Positions 1 to 11,221 of a stretch of DNA of 64,000 nt are shown here, piece after piece. The stretch covers positions 3,526,149 to 3,590,148 of the forward strand of contig OY754964.1 in NCBI GenBank assembly GCA_963576475.1, written 5' to 3'. This DNA is from Molanna angustata (Eukaryota > Arthropoda > Insecta > Trichoptera > Molannidae). Within the stretch, counting starts at the first letter, position 1, and each line of letters starts with the position of its first letter. A program made the position numbers and the translations under genes. The notes beneath the pieces are model-generated. The model was given only the letters and a program-made list of their open reading frames with translations, was not told the DNA's origin and ran no database searches.

Positions 1-398
1 TATTCTTCCAAGCAAAAGAATTTCGAATTTATAAAAATGGAATCTTCTTTACAAAAATTGAAGAAAAAGTATGATCAAATAATGTTTTTTTTCAGTTTAT
101 GAGCAAACACATTATAACATCGTCAGATAGAACGAGATGTGGCTAACGCTGCATTCTCAATAGCAAAATATAAAATGACGTATAGGTACATATCTGCAAA
201 AGTTGATGATCGTAGGACAAAAGGGAAAAAATTGAAAAAGTTCGTGTATATATGTTCCGCAAGTTTTTCGTAGGGACGGGATGTAAATATAGGTAAAATT
301 TTCAGTACAATTTTTGTATGGGAATTTTAGTATAGGTATTTGAGTACAGGTGAAAAGTGGTTGGGACTTGCGCCACGGGCCCTTACTAACGTGGGCCT
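1..398. other. AT-rich sequence without recognised genes
   Basis: No coding or RNA feature is recognised. The only structure seen is a short direct repeat near the right edge, GTGGGCCTATGATTAGC at about 391 and again with one change at about 415 (period 24 bp), lying at the 5' edge of the next LINE fragment. Confidence 0.5.
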
Positions 399-1274
399 AT
401 GATTAGCGCTTTCAGTGGGCCCATGATTAGCAATTCATTTGCTTGTGCTGACGACCGCTTGCTCTTCAAATTTTGTAATCCCATATGCAAAAATCGTCTG
501 GAACTAGAAACTGTTGAGTGCATCGAAAAAGTCGCCACGTGGATGTCTAGCAACAAGCTTATACTGAACCCAACTAAAACAGAATTTATGTGGGTAGCTT
601 CACCACGGCGACAGCACCTCATTAAGAGTACTCCTATCAACATCAACGGAGAAACACTTGTGCCAGCTGCAAGTGTCAAATTCTTGGGTATTCACTTGGA
701 AAATAAGTTGTCACTTGACCTTCAAATCTCAAAAACGGTCAGTTCATGTTTTTTTCAACTCAGACAACTGAAAAACATTCGTCGAAATTTACCCAAGAAT
801 GAGACTAAAATACTTGTAAATTCATTCGTTGTGTCTCGGCTTGATTACTGCAACGGCATTTATGCTGGATTGCCGAAGTATCAGCTCGATAGACTACAGA
901 TGGTATTTAACACAGCGGCAAGACTTATTTTCGGTGCAGAAAAACGATGTCACATAACTCCACTACTAAACGAATTATACTGGTTGAAGTGTCCAGAGCG
1001 AATTGATTACAAAATTTGTTTGACAGTATATAATGCTTTGAACAACCTGGCACCAAAATATATACAAGAGCTGTGTCAGAGAAGAGATCTCTCTGGGAGG
1101 CATCTCACACTCAGGTCGTCTGGATCACAGAGTAACGATTCCTTAAAGGAATTGGACAGAGTCAACAAAGCGGCTTACTATGACCGATGCTTTAGTCTGA
1201 GTGGTCCTATTAAGTGGAATTCACTGCCTCTAGATGTCCGCAGTGCTCAAAGCAAGAGCAGTTTCACTAAATGA
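399..1274 (+). pseudogene. 5'-truncated LINE reverse transcriptase C-terminus (L2/CR1 group)
   Basis: This is the C-terminal part of a non-LTR retrotransposon reverse transcriptase. The frame opens inside the RT domain: CADD near residue 17 stands where the catalytic F/YADD box belongs, so the first aromatic is lost. The LNPTKTEF-like block follows, then the long thumb/C-terminal region (residues about 100-260) with SRLDYCNGIYAGLP, AARLIFG and LYWL motifs typical of L2/CR1-type LINEs. The stop at 1272-1274 appears premature, because homologous-looking codons (LKTALFQ) continue after it in the same frame. The nominal ATG is only the first in the open frame, not a real start. Everything 5' of the catalytic box (endonuclease and fingers) is missing, as expected for a dead-on-arrival insertion. 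Clade assignment is by motif memory only. Confidence 0.85.
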
Positions 1275-1380
1275 TTAAAAACAGCTTTGTTTCAGAGAGC
1301 AACACAACATTTAACTATCAGCGCCCTTGGTATGATCTCGAATCATTAAACGGCGCTATACAAATGACTTATTATTATTC
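1275..1380 (+). repeat. 3' UTR of the L2/CR1-type LINE
   Basis: After the premature stop the element runs through GCGCCCTTGG and CGGCGCTATACAAATGACTT and ends in TTATTATTATTC, a short microsatellite-like tail instead of poly(A). The same tail motif recurs on the minus strand near 57.0-57.1 kb, which supports reading it as the family's 3' end. Confidence 0.7.
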
Positions 1381-2131
1381 AGGTTAGATCATTGGTCTTC
1401 ACAGGGCCACAATCCACAAGGTTTTCACCAATTACTCGATATCTCAAAATATCTTAACAGAGATATATGTAGTTATATGTTTTCATTAGAGATACCTAAT
1501 AATGTTCTTATATTAGTTTCTGAGATATAAAAATAAAATTAATTATCTTTACGGGGTCGTCAAGGTTATAAATCTTCTGACGATAATTGTATTTTGTAAA
1601 GATATATTCTTAAAGAGGGATTTTAAATATTTCAATTAAAGTTTGAGCCGATTTCTCGTGGAAAATTAATCCCGACAGTGAAAATTTACGTAAAGCGTCA
1701 TTTGTCAGGGGATCCATCACGACTTTGAGATTTTCATTTAATTAACGTTATTTTAAAATATTTCAGACGATAAGGAGGGAATTTATCGAAACGAATAGAC
1801 TATAAATCATTGCATTTATAATGCCGAGATCTTATTAGTTCTTTCTTATTTTCACCCCTCCTTGACAATGGAGCCCCACGAGTTGAAACTGTTGCATTGT
1901 GACATAGACGAATGTTCTGGCTCTTTCTTCCAAGCCGCACGCCTCCCCCCACCCTCCCCCCACCCCCCTGACAGACCAGCTTAGCGAAAAAATAAATCAC
2001 TTGTATTTATTGCCGCAAGATAGAATGAAACAGACCATGGGGTTTCATGCATAATATTAAGTAGGTGCCTTAGTATATAAAAAATATGTTGTGGTAGATT
2101 TTTATTGTACTCGTAAATTTATTTACATATG
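1381..2131. other. Non-coding AT-rich interval
   Basis: Apart from the C-rich tract listed separately, no gene, RNA or repeat is recognised. Possible frames here have no protein-like composition. Confidence 0.5.
1942..1968 (-). other. G-quadruplex-capable C/G-rich tract
   Basis: The plus strand reads as C runs of six, three, six and six separated by single A or T residues, so the minus strand has four G runs with one-base loops. That is a strong G-quadruplex pattern (i-motif on the other strand) and is very unusual in so AT-rich a neighbourhood. A spurious minus-strand frame across it is glycine-rich for this reason. Confidence 0.6.
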
Positions 2132-2716
2132 TTTTTACTCCTCACTAACCCAGGGGGATATAGTAGGGAATTATGATTTCGCAATTTTTAAGGCTATTTT
2201 TTTGCAGATTATCAACTAGTATCATGCTGAGATTGTATTCTGAAAGTTTCATCACAATGTATCTGTGTGTGTGTGCTATGTGCTGTGTGCAGTATGCAGT
2301 GTGCTATGTACGGCGTGTTAATTTTACTTTATCGATTATAGACTAAAGAAGTCATTAGATTCTATTCAAATTTTGCAAATATGTATATCTAATACTCGAT
2401 TAGATCCCATTAGATTTTGAAGGATATCTGAATAGTGCTTCTCAATTTTTTTAACTGTCAAGTATTTTAAAGTGACCCCAAGCTCAGAAAAATTAAAATT
2501 TGAAATTTTTATAGTCAAATTCGTAAAAAGGCACATCACTTACATAAAATGGCATTGAAGAGTTATCAAGTTTTCATAATAAAATATTTAAATAAAAAAT
2601 AATTTAACAAACTCATTTCATGAAAATGCTGAAAATTTTCTATACAAAATTTGAATACTTTATAGAATGACTTGTTAGTGAGGAGTTTAGCGTTGGCCAC
2701 AACCCACTCGTTTTGA
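2132..2716 (+). mobile_element. Asymmetric-inverted-repeat element, copy 1 (Helentron/HINE-like?)
   Basis: The left end is ACTCCTCACTAAC (2137-2149) and its reverse complement GTTAGTGAGGAGT lies at 2673-2685. After the right inverted repeat, about 30 bp more (TTAGCGTTGGCCACAACCCACTCGTTTT) is also conserved in the other copies, so the repeat is terminal on the left but internal on the right. That outer segment has a short stem GTTG-GCCA-CAAC. The middle holds a TG-rich simple repeat near 2266-2320. Further copies lie at about 10.0 kb, 11.6 kb (inverted) and 52.0 kb (partial). No coding capacity. The layout resembles non-autonomous Helentrons/DINE-1-type elements, but this is inference; a plain MITE is the alternative. 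Confidence 0.75.
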
Positions 2717-3598
2717 TTAATGATCACATGAATAGAACGGCTAACATTTTTATTCAGAGAAATGATTTTTATAAATACAGACTTCCAGAATTAAAGTTTT
2801 ATAATTTGACGGGTCAATGCAAGTAAAGAATGAAGTTTTTTTAATCATATTAAAAATTTCAATATATCCAATAATGTATGAAGAAAATAAAATTTACTGT
2901 AACTACCCATATTGAAAGTTTAGTGATGGTTATAGACCGAAAAATAGCAACATTTTCGATGAATCAGTTTATAATTGCTGGTTTTTTGATATCTTTTTCT
3001 TATTGAATATAAGTATGAAAAGGCTAAGTCTGACACCTGGGAGTAGTTGCTTTCTGTAGGTGAAAATTGAAGATTTTAACATTATTTCATGATATCATAT
3101 ATGTACTCACTGATATGTTATTTGTACCAAATAAATCCGTCCGTTTATACTTATTGTTTTTTTTTATATTATTTCATTTTTCAATTTCATTACGTACTAG
3201 GTATATACCTAATAAAGAAAAGATGACAGATTTTTTATTTAACAGAAGACTGAAATATGAAAAAAAATTTTTTTTTTTGAAAATCCTTCCGGTTGTGCAC
3301 TCAAAAATTTAAGTTGCTATAAAAGTTGCTATCTCTAAAACAAAAAAAAAATTAATTTTTTTTTTGTTTTTGCAATTGTAAAAAAAACATTTACAAATTT
3401 TTCTTCAAACAAAAGGCAATGAAATTAGTTTCCAAATATATAATTAAATAAAACATACTGATTTATCACACAATTTTTCGATGTACCTAATCTTTCTTTC
3501 GATATTTTTAATCGTAATCGTTATATTATACTTCCGTATTACAACAATTTGCATAGTTAGATAGATAGCTTACGTGTCCGGTTGGTTTAAACCCTGCC
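2717..3598. other. Non-coding AT-rich interval
   Basis: Long A and T runs (for example around 3250-3400) and no recognised gene or repeat. The short open frames are rich in F, I, K and Y, as expected by chance in such sequence. Confidence 0.5.
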
Positions 3599-4185
3599 GC
3601 TCTAATATGCGGCGACCACCATCGCCTTGTCATTTGCCACAGTCAGGTCCCAAGGGGTGTACCCTTTACCCATCAGTGAGCAAACCAGAAGGTGACTCTC
3701 ATCCTGGGTAGTACCGCAGTCACACATATTGTCATCTTCAGATAGGTACTCCCATTTTAAGAGGTTTACTCTACATCGTTTGACATCTATTGGTAGATCT
3801 TGTCCTACTGGGATACCCTTACGTGAATGCATCCACAGCCCCGCTGTAAGATCCTGCATTCACATATCCTTTCTCCACTGTTGTAAGAATTTAATCGGGT
3901 ATGATACCCTTACGTGAATGCATCCACAGCCCCGCTGTAAGATCCTGCATTCACATATCCTTTCTCCACTGTTGTGAGAATTTAATCGGGTATGTAGTTT
4001 TAATGAAGCTGTTTCTAGACTTCAGACGTGAGGCTGTTGGTTGATGGCGAAATAGAGGGTGCCTAGGATAATAAATTTAATTGTACCTTTCTGCATTTGA
4101 AGCTATCCTTCACCATGTGGGGTGGAGCGATTCCGACAATTGGATATAATTTCCCTGTCGGTGATGGCTTTAAGCATCCTGATAC
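3599..4185 (-). pseudogene. LINE ORF2 C-terminal fragment with internal duplication
   Basis: On the minus strand a block with GCLKP...LYPIVGIAPP (about 4180-4090) is followed, across shifts and stops, by a cysteine-rich tail (about 3730-3650) with MCDCGTTQDESHLLVC, a C-x-C-G...H...C pattern common at the end of LINE polyproteins. These two blocks in this order are a recurrent arrangement in insect LINEs. The reading frame is broken several times, including by the 91-bp tandem duplication at 3812-3993. The longest open stretch is only 85 codons (3602-3859). It is a decayed, non-functional copy. Confidence 0.75.
3812..3993. repeat. 91-bp tandem duplication (two copies)
   Basis: The unit starting GATACCCTTACGTGAATG occupies 3812-3902 and is repeated at 3903-3993 with about one mismatch (TTGTAAGA versus TTGTGAGA). 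It lies inside the LINE remnant. As 91 is not a multiple of three it also shifts the frame. Near identity indicates a recent event in an old fragment. Confidence 0.9.
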
Positions 4186-4289
4186 TGTTCGTGCCATTTC
4201 ATTAATACCTAATTAATACCTAATTTTACCACAATTTGATAACAGAAAAAAAAATTATATTTGATTAGTACAAAAAAATTTTACATGAC

Positions 4290-4402
4290 CACATTATTTT
4301 TTTTTTTTATTTATATAACACTTCTTTGTACATACATAAAATTACATAGTACAAATGGCGGACTTATTGCCTGGAGGCAATTTCTTCCAGTCAACCATCT
4401 GA
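4290..4402 (-). repeat. LINE 3' end (GGCAATAAGYCCGCC family)
   Basis: On the minus strand the sequence runs GACTGGAAGAAATTGCC, GGCAATAAGTCCGCCATT, then AT-rich sequence with AAATAAA and a poly(A) run (about 4290-4302 on the plus strand as T13). This is the 3' UTR of the LINE family also seen at 5.5, 25.7, 28.4 and 59.2 kb. No coding part remains here. Confidence 0.75.
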
Positions 4403-5539
4403 GATTAAATTAATTGCTATGTCCACTTGTTTTGAGTAGACAAGTACAAACCATTCGCTGATGCTCTCAGTGTCGACGGCCTTGCTCCCCATGTTAAGAA
4501 CATGCATTAATAATGTTCACAAATACAAGGTTGTACTAAAATATTCTCTCTCCAATAGTGCATTCCAAGGTATTACAACCGCACACAAGACTGAATATCT
4601 TTAAACATAATATACTTACATAGATAATTCACAAACATTGAACACGACGAATGAGTTATGTAATGAGGTAAGTAATTTATTCAAAATTCATTCAATTAAT
4701 TCAAAATTTTGTGAGCGTGTCTTCAACAACAGGGGATTTACAAATTAACCAAATTGTGACAGAGTTGGAAAGGCATGTGACAAAATTTTCAAAACCACCA
4801 TTTAAATATTATTATTTGGTTGGTAACATTTTAGGTTTGGCGCAAGATGAGTTATGTCGTAATGAAATAATCATGTTATAAAGTTTCATACTATGAACGG
4901 GCGAATACACATTAATATTGCGTATATTTTCAAACATACAAACGATAAACACAACCACTTTCATGTTACTACATAGTAGGTAAACAATGTTAGTTTAAGA
5001 TCCTTTGACCAGTATGACATGATATTAATACGTTATTATCTTGTTTTAATCTTAAAAAAAATATATAAATCAGTATTCGATCAAAATTTAATCACAAAAA
5101 TTGTCAAGAAAATCATAGTATGAACGTATGTTTATAAGCGATTTTTGTACTAATGAATAAATTAATCAGTTACCTTTTATCTAGAAGGTTCCTTATTGTG
5201 AATCTAATCTTAATTAACTCCATGAGTTGCCCTGCATTAACTAAATTGAAAACTAATCAAAAAAGTAAAGTATTATTAGTGATAAAAATTAAATCAATAT
5301 GTTTCCGATAGCTAATTGTTGTTTGTCAATGTCGCGAAGCGATTTGTGACCCCCCTCATCCATGTCTCTTTCCTTTTCCTACACCATTTTACCTGAGGAA
5401 GAAACGGTCGTTATGAAACCGTAGTATCAAATAACTCATTCGTGGTTTGAAACTAAATTCATTGTAGTAAATAAAAATAGTTAAGATGTGTCACAAAGTC
5501 TACCCTCAAAATATTAAAAATATTTTGAAGTTGTGTAGG
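4403..5539. other. Non-coding interval, possible retroelement tail near 5.4 kb
   Basis: No gene is recognised. At about 5385-5460 the sequence ACCTGAGGAAGAAACGGTCG followed by GAAACC resembles the 3' tail motif (CCTGAAGA...CGG...CGAAACC) often seen downstream of Penelope-like elements. No coding sequence next to it could be read, so this is weak. Confidence 0.35.
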
Positions 5540-5632
5540 TATTAATTTATTTATATGTTTCTTCTTGAACACATTATTTGTACAATGGCGGGTTTGTTGG
5601 CAAACGGCGATTTCTTCCAACCAACCGTAACC
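5540..5632 (-). repeat. LINE 3' end (GGCAATAAGCCCGCC family), diverged
   Basis: On the minus strand GGTTGGTTGGAAGAAATCGCC is followed by CCAACAAACCCGCCATTGTAC and then AAATAAATTAAT. It is the same 3' UTR as at 4.3 kb, more diverged and without coding sequence. Confidence 0.7.
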
Positions 5633-6094
5633 GAGTTGATGTTCGTATAAAATACAATGTGTGTTATAATAAGGTTATGAAATGACAAAAATAAAATAAA
5701 AATATACAACTATATATGTATTAATTTGTAACACAGAATAAAAAAATGTAATTAAAATGAATGACACCATTAAACCTATGTGTAATCACAAAGCGACAAT
5801 TTAAATAAAAACCTTTTATAATAAACGTGTTATGGTTATGAAGTCGCCTAAATTGACACTCGTGTAGGTACGACTCGAATTAAAAAAAATATGTGATTTA
5901 CATCAAGCAAAGTTTAATGAGTTTAGACCGAATATAGGATAACTAAATAACCATCGTAGTTAATAATAATGGGATTATATACTGGAATACTAAACATACA
6001 GAATATGGCATAGTATGAACTATTAAAACTTATACATAAAATGAAAACAGGCAAAATAGATGACCCTGAACTACATATTATGTAAAACTTATGC
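5633..6094. other. AT-rich non-coding interval
   Basis: Nothing recognised beyond AT-rich sequence. All frames are short. Confidence 0.45.
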
Positions 6095-6288
6095 TAAAAA
6101 TGCAAATCCGCAACTACAACACACGTACAAATAAAATCATTTCAAAACTGAGAAAGCTACAAAAAAATAGAAACCGAAAGAATAATGTGGCTGTGGACTC
6201 TGTTACTACAATATTTTGCCAGAACAACTAAAAACTATGAACGAAAAATAATTCCAACGGGAACTGAAAAACAGGCTTAATATCTAGG
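6095..6288 (+). pseudogene. Possible LINE C-terminal remnant
   Basis: One frame reads YYNILPEQLKTMNEK, a stop, then FQRELKNRLNI. This matches the general pattern (N-x-LP, LK..., F-x-x-x-LK-x-x-L) of CR1-like LINE C-termini. It is short, interrupted and identified by pattern only. Confidence 0.35.
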
Positions 6289-6289
6289 A

Positions 6290-6700
6290 AAAGCTTCCTC
6301 CACTCCACCAAAGACAGCCACAACCCAAGCAAAGAACGCTTCATGTTTTGGAAGGAAAAGCTAGGCAACCACATACCCCAAAAACCATCCGAGTCCCTGC
6401 CCCTAGGAATGAACCTTCCATGCTATCTCTGGAAAACTCTGAACAGATTAAAAACGGGGTGTGGAAGGAGCGAGGATAATTTGGCGAGATGGGGAATGTC
6501 GGAGAGTAATCAAGATCTTTGTGACTGCAGACGATGGCACAGCTGTTGGAGTGACCTCTGGAAGTGGCAAAGTGCACCGAAGGGGAGTCGTGGGAGGAAC
6601 CAACTGGAAGGATCATCTCAATCCTGACTTATTGGTCTGGGAAGGGAGTTTAGGATGCTGCCGACACGATAGAAGAAGAAGTATCAAGAACTGAAGTAAA
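6290..6700 (+). pseudogene. LINE ORF2 C-terminal fragment, cysteine-rich tail
   Basis: The frame opening at 6343 contains LWKTLNRLKTGCGRSEDNLARWG followed by DLCDC (about residues 29-62), the RTG-x-GR...L-x-WG...C-x-C signature that precedes the end of several LINE polyproteins; the 3.6-4.2 kb fragment has a comparable cysteine-rich end. Downstream the frame degenerates. The sequence ends in a GAAGAAGAAG-type tract (about 6672-6683) as do the LINE ends at 34.2 kb. Upstream codons (SRKSFL near 6285) belong to the same region. No intact start or domain. Confidence 0.65.
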
Positions 6701-6792
6701 GTGTTAGTGTATATGAACGACTAATATGTAAGAATTACAATATTAACTACAAATTATTGTGATGAGCCCATCGCCTTTTTTTAATAATTATT

Positions 6793-7191
6793 ATGTATAA
6801 AGTAAATTGCTTATATGATAAAGTTTATTTTTCATCTTCTCACATTTCAAGATTCGCTTTTCACAAACTAAGAGATGCGAGAGGCCTGAATAATATAAAA
6901 TACAGTATGAAAAAACGAATGGGATATAGTGTGATAGGGAAATGTTCTCCTTCCTATCTGTTTGACAAACTTCAGTGGTCACGTGATTTGCACGTCCACT
7001 CAATGCGACAGAGAGACCATTTACTCGTTCTCCTCAGACATCGAACCTCCGCATTCGAGGATAGTTTTAGATATGCTTCATCAAAGTACTGGAATGAGTT
7101 GCCGCAGAACATACGTGCGATGAACTCTTTGCAGAGTTTTAAGAAACACTGCAAGATATGGTTATTGAACCAACAAGGGTGCCAGCAGTAA
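6793..7191 (+). pseudogene. LINE reverse transcriptase C-terminal fragment
   Basis: The open frame of 132 codons ends with FRYASSKYWNELPQNIRA followed by SLQSFKKHCKIWLL. This is the typical last ~40 residues of CR1/L2-type LINE polyproteins, in which a short basic segment follows the WN-x-LP motif. No RT catalytic motifs remain, so the copy is heavily 5'-truncated. The frame is otherwise open to its stop at 7189-7191, so it is less decayed than most fragments here. The first ATG is arbitrary. Confidence 0.75.
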
Positions 7192-7455
7192 AAAAAGAGA
7201 AGGAAGAAATACATTTTATTTTTAATTACCTTATTAAATGTTTATAGGTTATGATATGTGGTCTGTCTTCAATGTTTTGTGTTATCCCAAGGCTTTGCTG
7301 GAAACCAGCAGCACTCCAGGAATACCTGGTAGTGCGCAGCTGAGCAATAGCCTTTTTGTTGTCTATTGTAGTTCAAAATTGTATATATATATTTTTTTGT
7401 TTGATGTAACAATAATGGCAACAAATAAATGGTTTATTATTATTATTATTATATA
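7192..7455 (+). repeat. 3' UTR of the 6.8-kb LINE ending in (TTA)n
   Basis: Runs from the stop codon through a moderately GC-rich stretch (CCAGCAGCACTCCAGGAATA, 7305-7324) to AACAAATAAATGG and a (TTA)n tract at about 7434-7453. A LINE ending in a trinucleotide repeat instead of poly(A) fits the L2/CR1 group. Confidence 0.65.
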
Positions 7456-9005
7456 AAGAAGCGCTTTACACCAAATGAGAAATGTGTGGCGATGTGATCT
7501 CTCTGTGAATCCTACGTAAAAAGGACAAGGCATAAGGAATTTTGAAAACATAATAACGAAGTCTCCTCCATTTATTTAAATGAAAATGGTGAAAACCGTG
7601 TCACGCTTCTTTAAAATTCGATACTAAGGATCTATTTACCACTATGGAGTATCGATTACGCATAAAAGCCAATGGTTCGAGAGTAAGTTCCCTCGTTAAG
7701 ATACGAAATTGGAAAATCTCCAAGTAATAATATGGTGTATTGGTAGTTATATATATATAAATGATTCCACTACCCAGTGGAGAAATAAATGCCATAGTTT
7801 ATTTCTAAACCATCAGGGTACCAAGAAATGGGTCTGACAGCGTCATTATAACGAATCATTATAACTCACAGCGTGAGAGCTTCAAAGCGGAATATTGAAA
7901 TAATCTGTCGTCGTAGGGGGGTTGCAAAATACTTGCTCATGGAACTTTTTAAAAATCATTCCATGAACTCATATTGAAATAGTTCAAACCCTATACAAGG
8001 AAATGAGAAGTGAAAAATGGAAGTATTTTAAATAAAATGAAAATGTTTCTGACAAAAAAGTACATATTATCATATACTAGTTTGTAAAGAGTAACGAGAA
8101 TAATAATTATGTAGGTACATTTAAGTGATCAACAAAAAAATATCCTAATTTAAAAAAATATAAAACGTGTCGTCAGTGAAAATTTTATGATTTTTTGGAA
8201 GCTTGTCTTACGCTGCTTTACAATACGAAAAATAATATTTTTACTATTTTAGAGAAGTATATATTGCTTTAAATACCGTGTATAATTAAATATATCCTAT
8301 TCCATTTTATAGGACCCATTTGTTCATCAAATTGTGATTAAATACAAACACTTACGTATCACTTAGGGGAACAGAATTGAAAGAAGGATTATCTAGAGAC
8401 GCCTATTCTCATGACTCCTTACTACTTGCATATAATATTATATCTTTCAATAAAATACCCGTTCAGTGGTATGTGCTCCTGGTATAAATAAACACTTGTG
8501 TTATCATTTCCTTCCCAATGATCCCATGTTTCATGACCGCTGTTGGTTGCCGCCTATTCAAAATAGGTATCAACTATGTGCGTAAATATTCGACCGCACT
8601 GTTGATTTTTTGCCTCACCTAAAATGTTATGAAATCCTATTACGCAGAAAAGAAAACACCTTTTCACAAATTGTATTTTCTGGCGGAAAAAATATTGATA
8701 CTAGAAAAATTCTGCGCCAACGTTTGTTGTTTGCGTGATATTTTTTTATTATTAGCGAACATTTGTAAGCCGGGACGTGTTAAAAAAATATGAAAATTTA
8801 CATATTATCTGTCTGTTATTATAGAGAAAAAATGTTATTCGTACTCCGAAGATATCTACATATAATATGACTTGTACGTCTGTTGATGACGGTTGAGTTT
8901 TTTGGAACTTAGAAGACAAGATGGCTATCGTTTTCGTATAATTATTGATTCATCCAGTGACATTTTATATATACCTACATACACACGTTATTATCATCAA
9001 AAGTC
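7456..9005. other. Non-coding interval
   Basis: No gene, RNA or clear repeat recognised over about 1.5 kb. Small AT microsatellites occur near 7750. The open frames are short and lack protein-like composition. Confidence 0.5.
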
Positions 9006-9329
9006 TCAATCCTGCGGATTGGTTTGCAGAAGAAGTCTACATCTCGCTTTCCACTCCTCTCTATCTTCTGCAGCCCTCTTCAGCTCAACGTTTGTGGCGC
9101 AGTTCATGTCCTCGCACACCTGGGCCAAATACTGCCGTCAGGGGCGCCCCCCTGTGGTTGTTCCCTCAATCATTCCCTCCATTAGGTCATGTAGGAGACC
9201 CTCGTGGCGCAAGATGTGACCAATCCAGCGAGCACGTCTCTCGGAGATGGTTTTGAGTAGGTGCCTGCCTTCTTCAACTCTGTTGAGAACCTCGGCATTC
9301 GTGATGTGGTCCCTCCAGACACGTTATAT
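9006..9329 (-). pseudogene. RTE-like LINE C-terminal fragment with one nonsense codon
   Basis: Read on the minus strand, the sequence gives a continuous protein-like frame: RVWRDHITNAEVLNRVEEGR, then RRARWIGHILRHEGLLHDLMEG, TTTGGRP, a TGA, then RQYLAQVCEDMN, DREEWKAR and a stop at 9006-9008. The R-x-x-W-x-GH-x-x-R, GG-x-P-R and DR-x-x-W blocks in order are the usual post-RT region of RTE/BovB-like LINEs. The single internal TGA follows a CpG-type change (CGA to TGA), so this copy is younger than most fragments here. Confidence 0.8.
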
Positions 9330-9639
9330 GAGAGCAAAACTCTCTGTTAAAATAGTTCATTTTAACGAATGCTGCTGCCTTGATATTTTATGTACTATTT
9401 CCAGAAGAAACATCGTACATTTCTTTTGTTGGTGCTATTTCAGAGACAGCGTCATCCAATGCCAGGCTGAAGCTCTTTCATCTCGCCTTCTAAAAATTGA
9501 AGCTTCTTTTAAAGGGTACCATTGCTGGTTAAACCATTGGAATGATCTTGCATGTTGTTGGGCGATGGTGTAGGAGGGTGAGTGTCTTCATTTCTGCCCA
9601 TCTTTCCAACCTTGTCCCATTTTCGTCAGTTTCTCTATA

Positions 9640-9700
9640 ACCCTATGCTTTGCTGTGGCAGTTGAAATCACCCATTACAATTCTTTTATCGGCACCTGTT
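9640..9700 (-). pseudogene. LINE endonuclease remnant (GDFN motif)
   Basis: On the minus strand DKRIVMGDFNCHSKA is readable. GDFN-x-H is the signature of the APE-type endonuclease of non-LTR retrotransposons. Only this short stretch is recognisable; flanking sequence between about 9360 and 9640 may be more of the same domain but could not be read confidently. Confidence 0.6.
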
Positions 9701-9997
9701 GTGAAATAAAAACACGGATAATTTGTATTGGCTGGTTTATAAAACCTCATTTTTACATTACAAAAATTGTAATGCGCACAAATCACAAAACCCATTATTG
9801 TATAGCCCGATCTAAGTTTATTTTGTAATTTCAATACGGAAAACCAATACAATTATGCTTAATCGAATAAAACCGCAATTTTTTCTGGGTGAACTAATCG
9901 AATTATTTTCAATTCCTCCCTTACAGGAAGGATAAAAGGTAGGTACCTACTTTTTTGTAAACTCAAGTATAAATTATTATCGAATTTTTAATTTGTT
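9701..9997. other. AT-rich non-coding interval
   Basis: No feature recognised beyond the edges of neighbouring elements. Confidence 0.45.
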
Positions 9998-10572
9998 TTT
10001 TACTCCTCACTAACCCAAGGGGATATAGTGGGGAGTTTTGATTTCGCAAATATTAAGGCTACTTTTTTATTGCAGATTATCAACTAGTATCATGCTGAGA
10101 TTGTATTCTGAAAGTTTCATCACAATGTATCTGTGTGTGTGTGTGCTATGTGCTGTGTGCAGTGTGCTATGTACGGCGTGTTCATTTTTAATTTGTCGAT
10201 TATAGACTAAAGTACTCATTCGATTCTATTCAAATATGTATATCTAATACTCGCTTAGACTTCATTAGATTTTGAACGATATATGAATAGTGCTTCTCAT
10301 TTTTTTTAACTGTCAAATATTTCAAAGTGACCCCAAACTCATGAAACTAAAAATTTAAAATTTTTATTTTCAAATTGGTAAAAAGGCACATCACTTTCAT
10401 AAAATTGCATTGAAGAGTTATCAAGTTTTCATAATAAAATATTTAAATAAAAAATAATCAAACAAACTCATTTCATGAAAATGCTGAAAATTTTCCATAC
10501 AAAATTTGAATACTTTATAGAATGACTTGTTAGTGAGGAGTTTATCGTTGGCCACAACCCACTCGTTTTTTA
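9998..10572 (+). mobile_element. Asymmetric-inverted-repeat element, copy 2
   Basis: Same family and orientation as the 2.1-kb copy. ACTCCTCACTAAC starts at 10002, its inverted partner GTTAGTGAGGAGT is at 10529-10541, and the conserved outer right segment GTTGGCCACAACCCACTCGT follows. The TG-rich core is at about 10132-10180. There is no coding capacity; open frames across it are incidental. Confidence 0.8.
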
Positions 10573-11038
10573 TGATAAAGCATCTTATAATTCTGAATGG
10601 ATTATTGGAATCAATCAAAGAATTTGATGGAAATAAAAATGTGGAAATTACAGAGGATGAAAATAAATTCGCCGATTCAGAGAAAATCAAAAGTTTGTGA
10701 CGCATTAAAACTTAACATTACCTGAGAAAAACCTGATTTTCTCAGGTTGAGTGAAAATTCTGAATCACGTCAAAAAATGTTCATTATCTCTTAACGAATA
10801 CTGAATAAATTATAAAATAAATAAATAAATAATACTTTCCGTCATTCAAATAAAAGTTATTTACGTGTCAGTTAAAAATTATATAAATGTACTATCACGC
10901 CATGTCCTAAATCATACATTCTTTCCTACTTCAATCGATCGATTCCTTGTCATTAACATTTACGTCTTGTAAACGATTCCTCTCGGTGATCTTCTTAATA
11001 CTTCGTTAATAAATTCTGCTGTTATGCATTTTTATGCC
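10573..11038. other. Non-coding interval
   Basis: No gene recognised. A short inverted word, TGAGAAAACCTGATTTTCTCA, occurs at about 10726-10746. Confidence 0.45.
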
Positions 11039-11221
11039 ACACTGAAAAAAATAATTGTGACCACCGAACTGGCTACCTGCGTTTTAAGCCAAACTTTTTG
11101 TTATTAGTAATAAAAGTTAATCGGTTTTGGTTAAACACACAAAATATTTAGTAGCACAAACCGAATTGTTTTGTAGTCACTATAGTTCGGTTAATTTTAA
11201 CATAACTTTTTTTCAGTGCAT
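11039..11221. mobile_element. Small MITE with CACTGAAAAAA ends, copy 1
   Basis: Begins CACTGAAAAAAATAATT and ends TTTTTTTCAGTG, giving 12-bp terminal inverted repeats and about 180 bp in all. The interior (CTGGCTACCTGCGTTTTA, then AGTCACTATAGT...GGTTAATTTT) is shared with a diverged copy at about 50.8-51.0 kb. It has no coding capacity. Superfamily not determined. Confidence 0.7.

Noticed and set aside
386..679. 97-codon frame antisense to the first LINE
   Set aside because: A shadow of the LINE coding strand; the plus-strand frame carries the recognisable motifs.
9247..9573. 108-codon plus-strand frame over the RTE remnant
   Set aside because: The minus strand carries the RTE-like motifs for its first part; the rest is unsupported.
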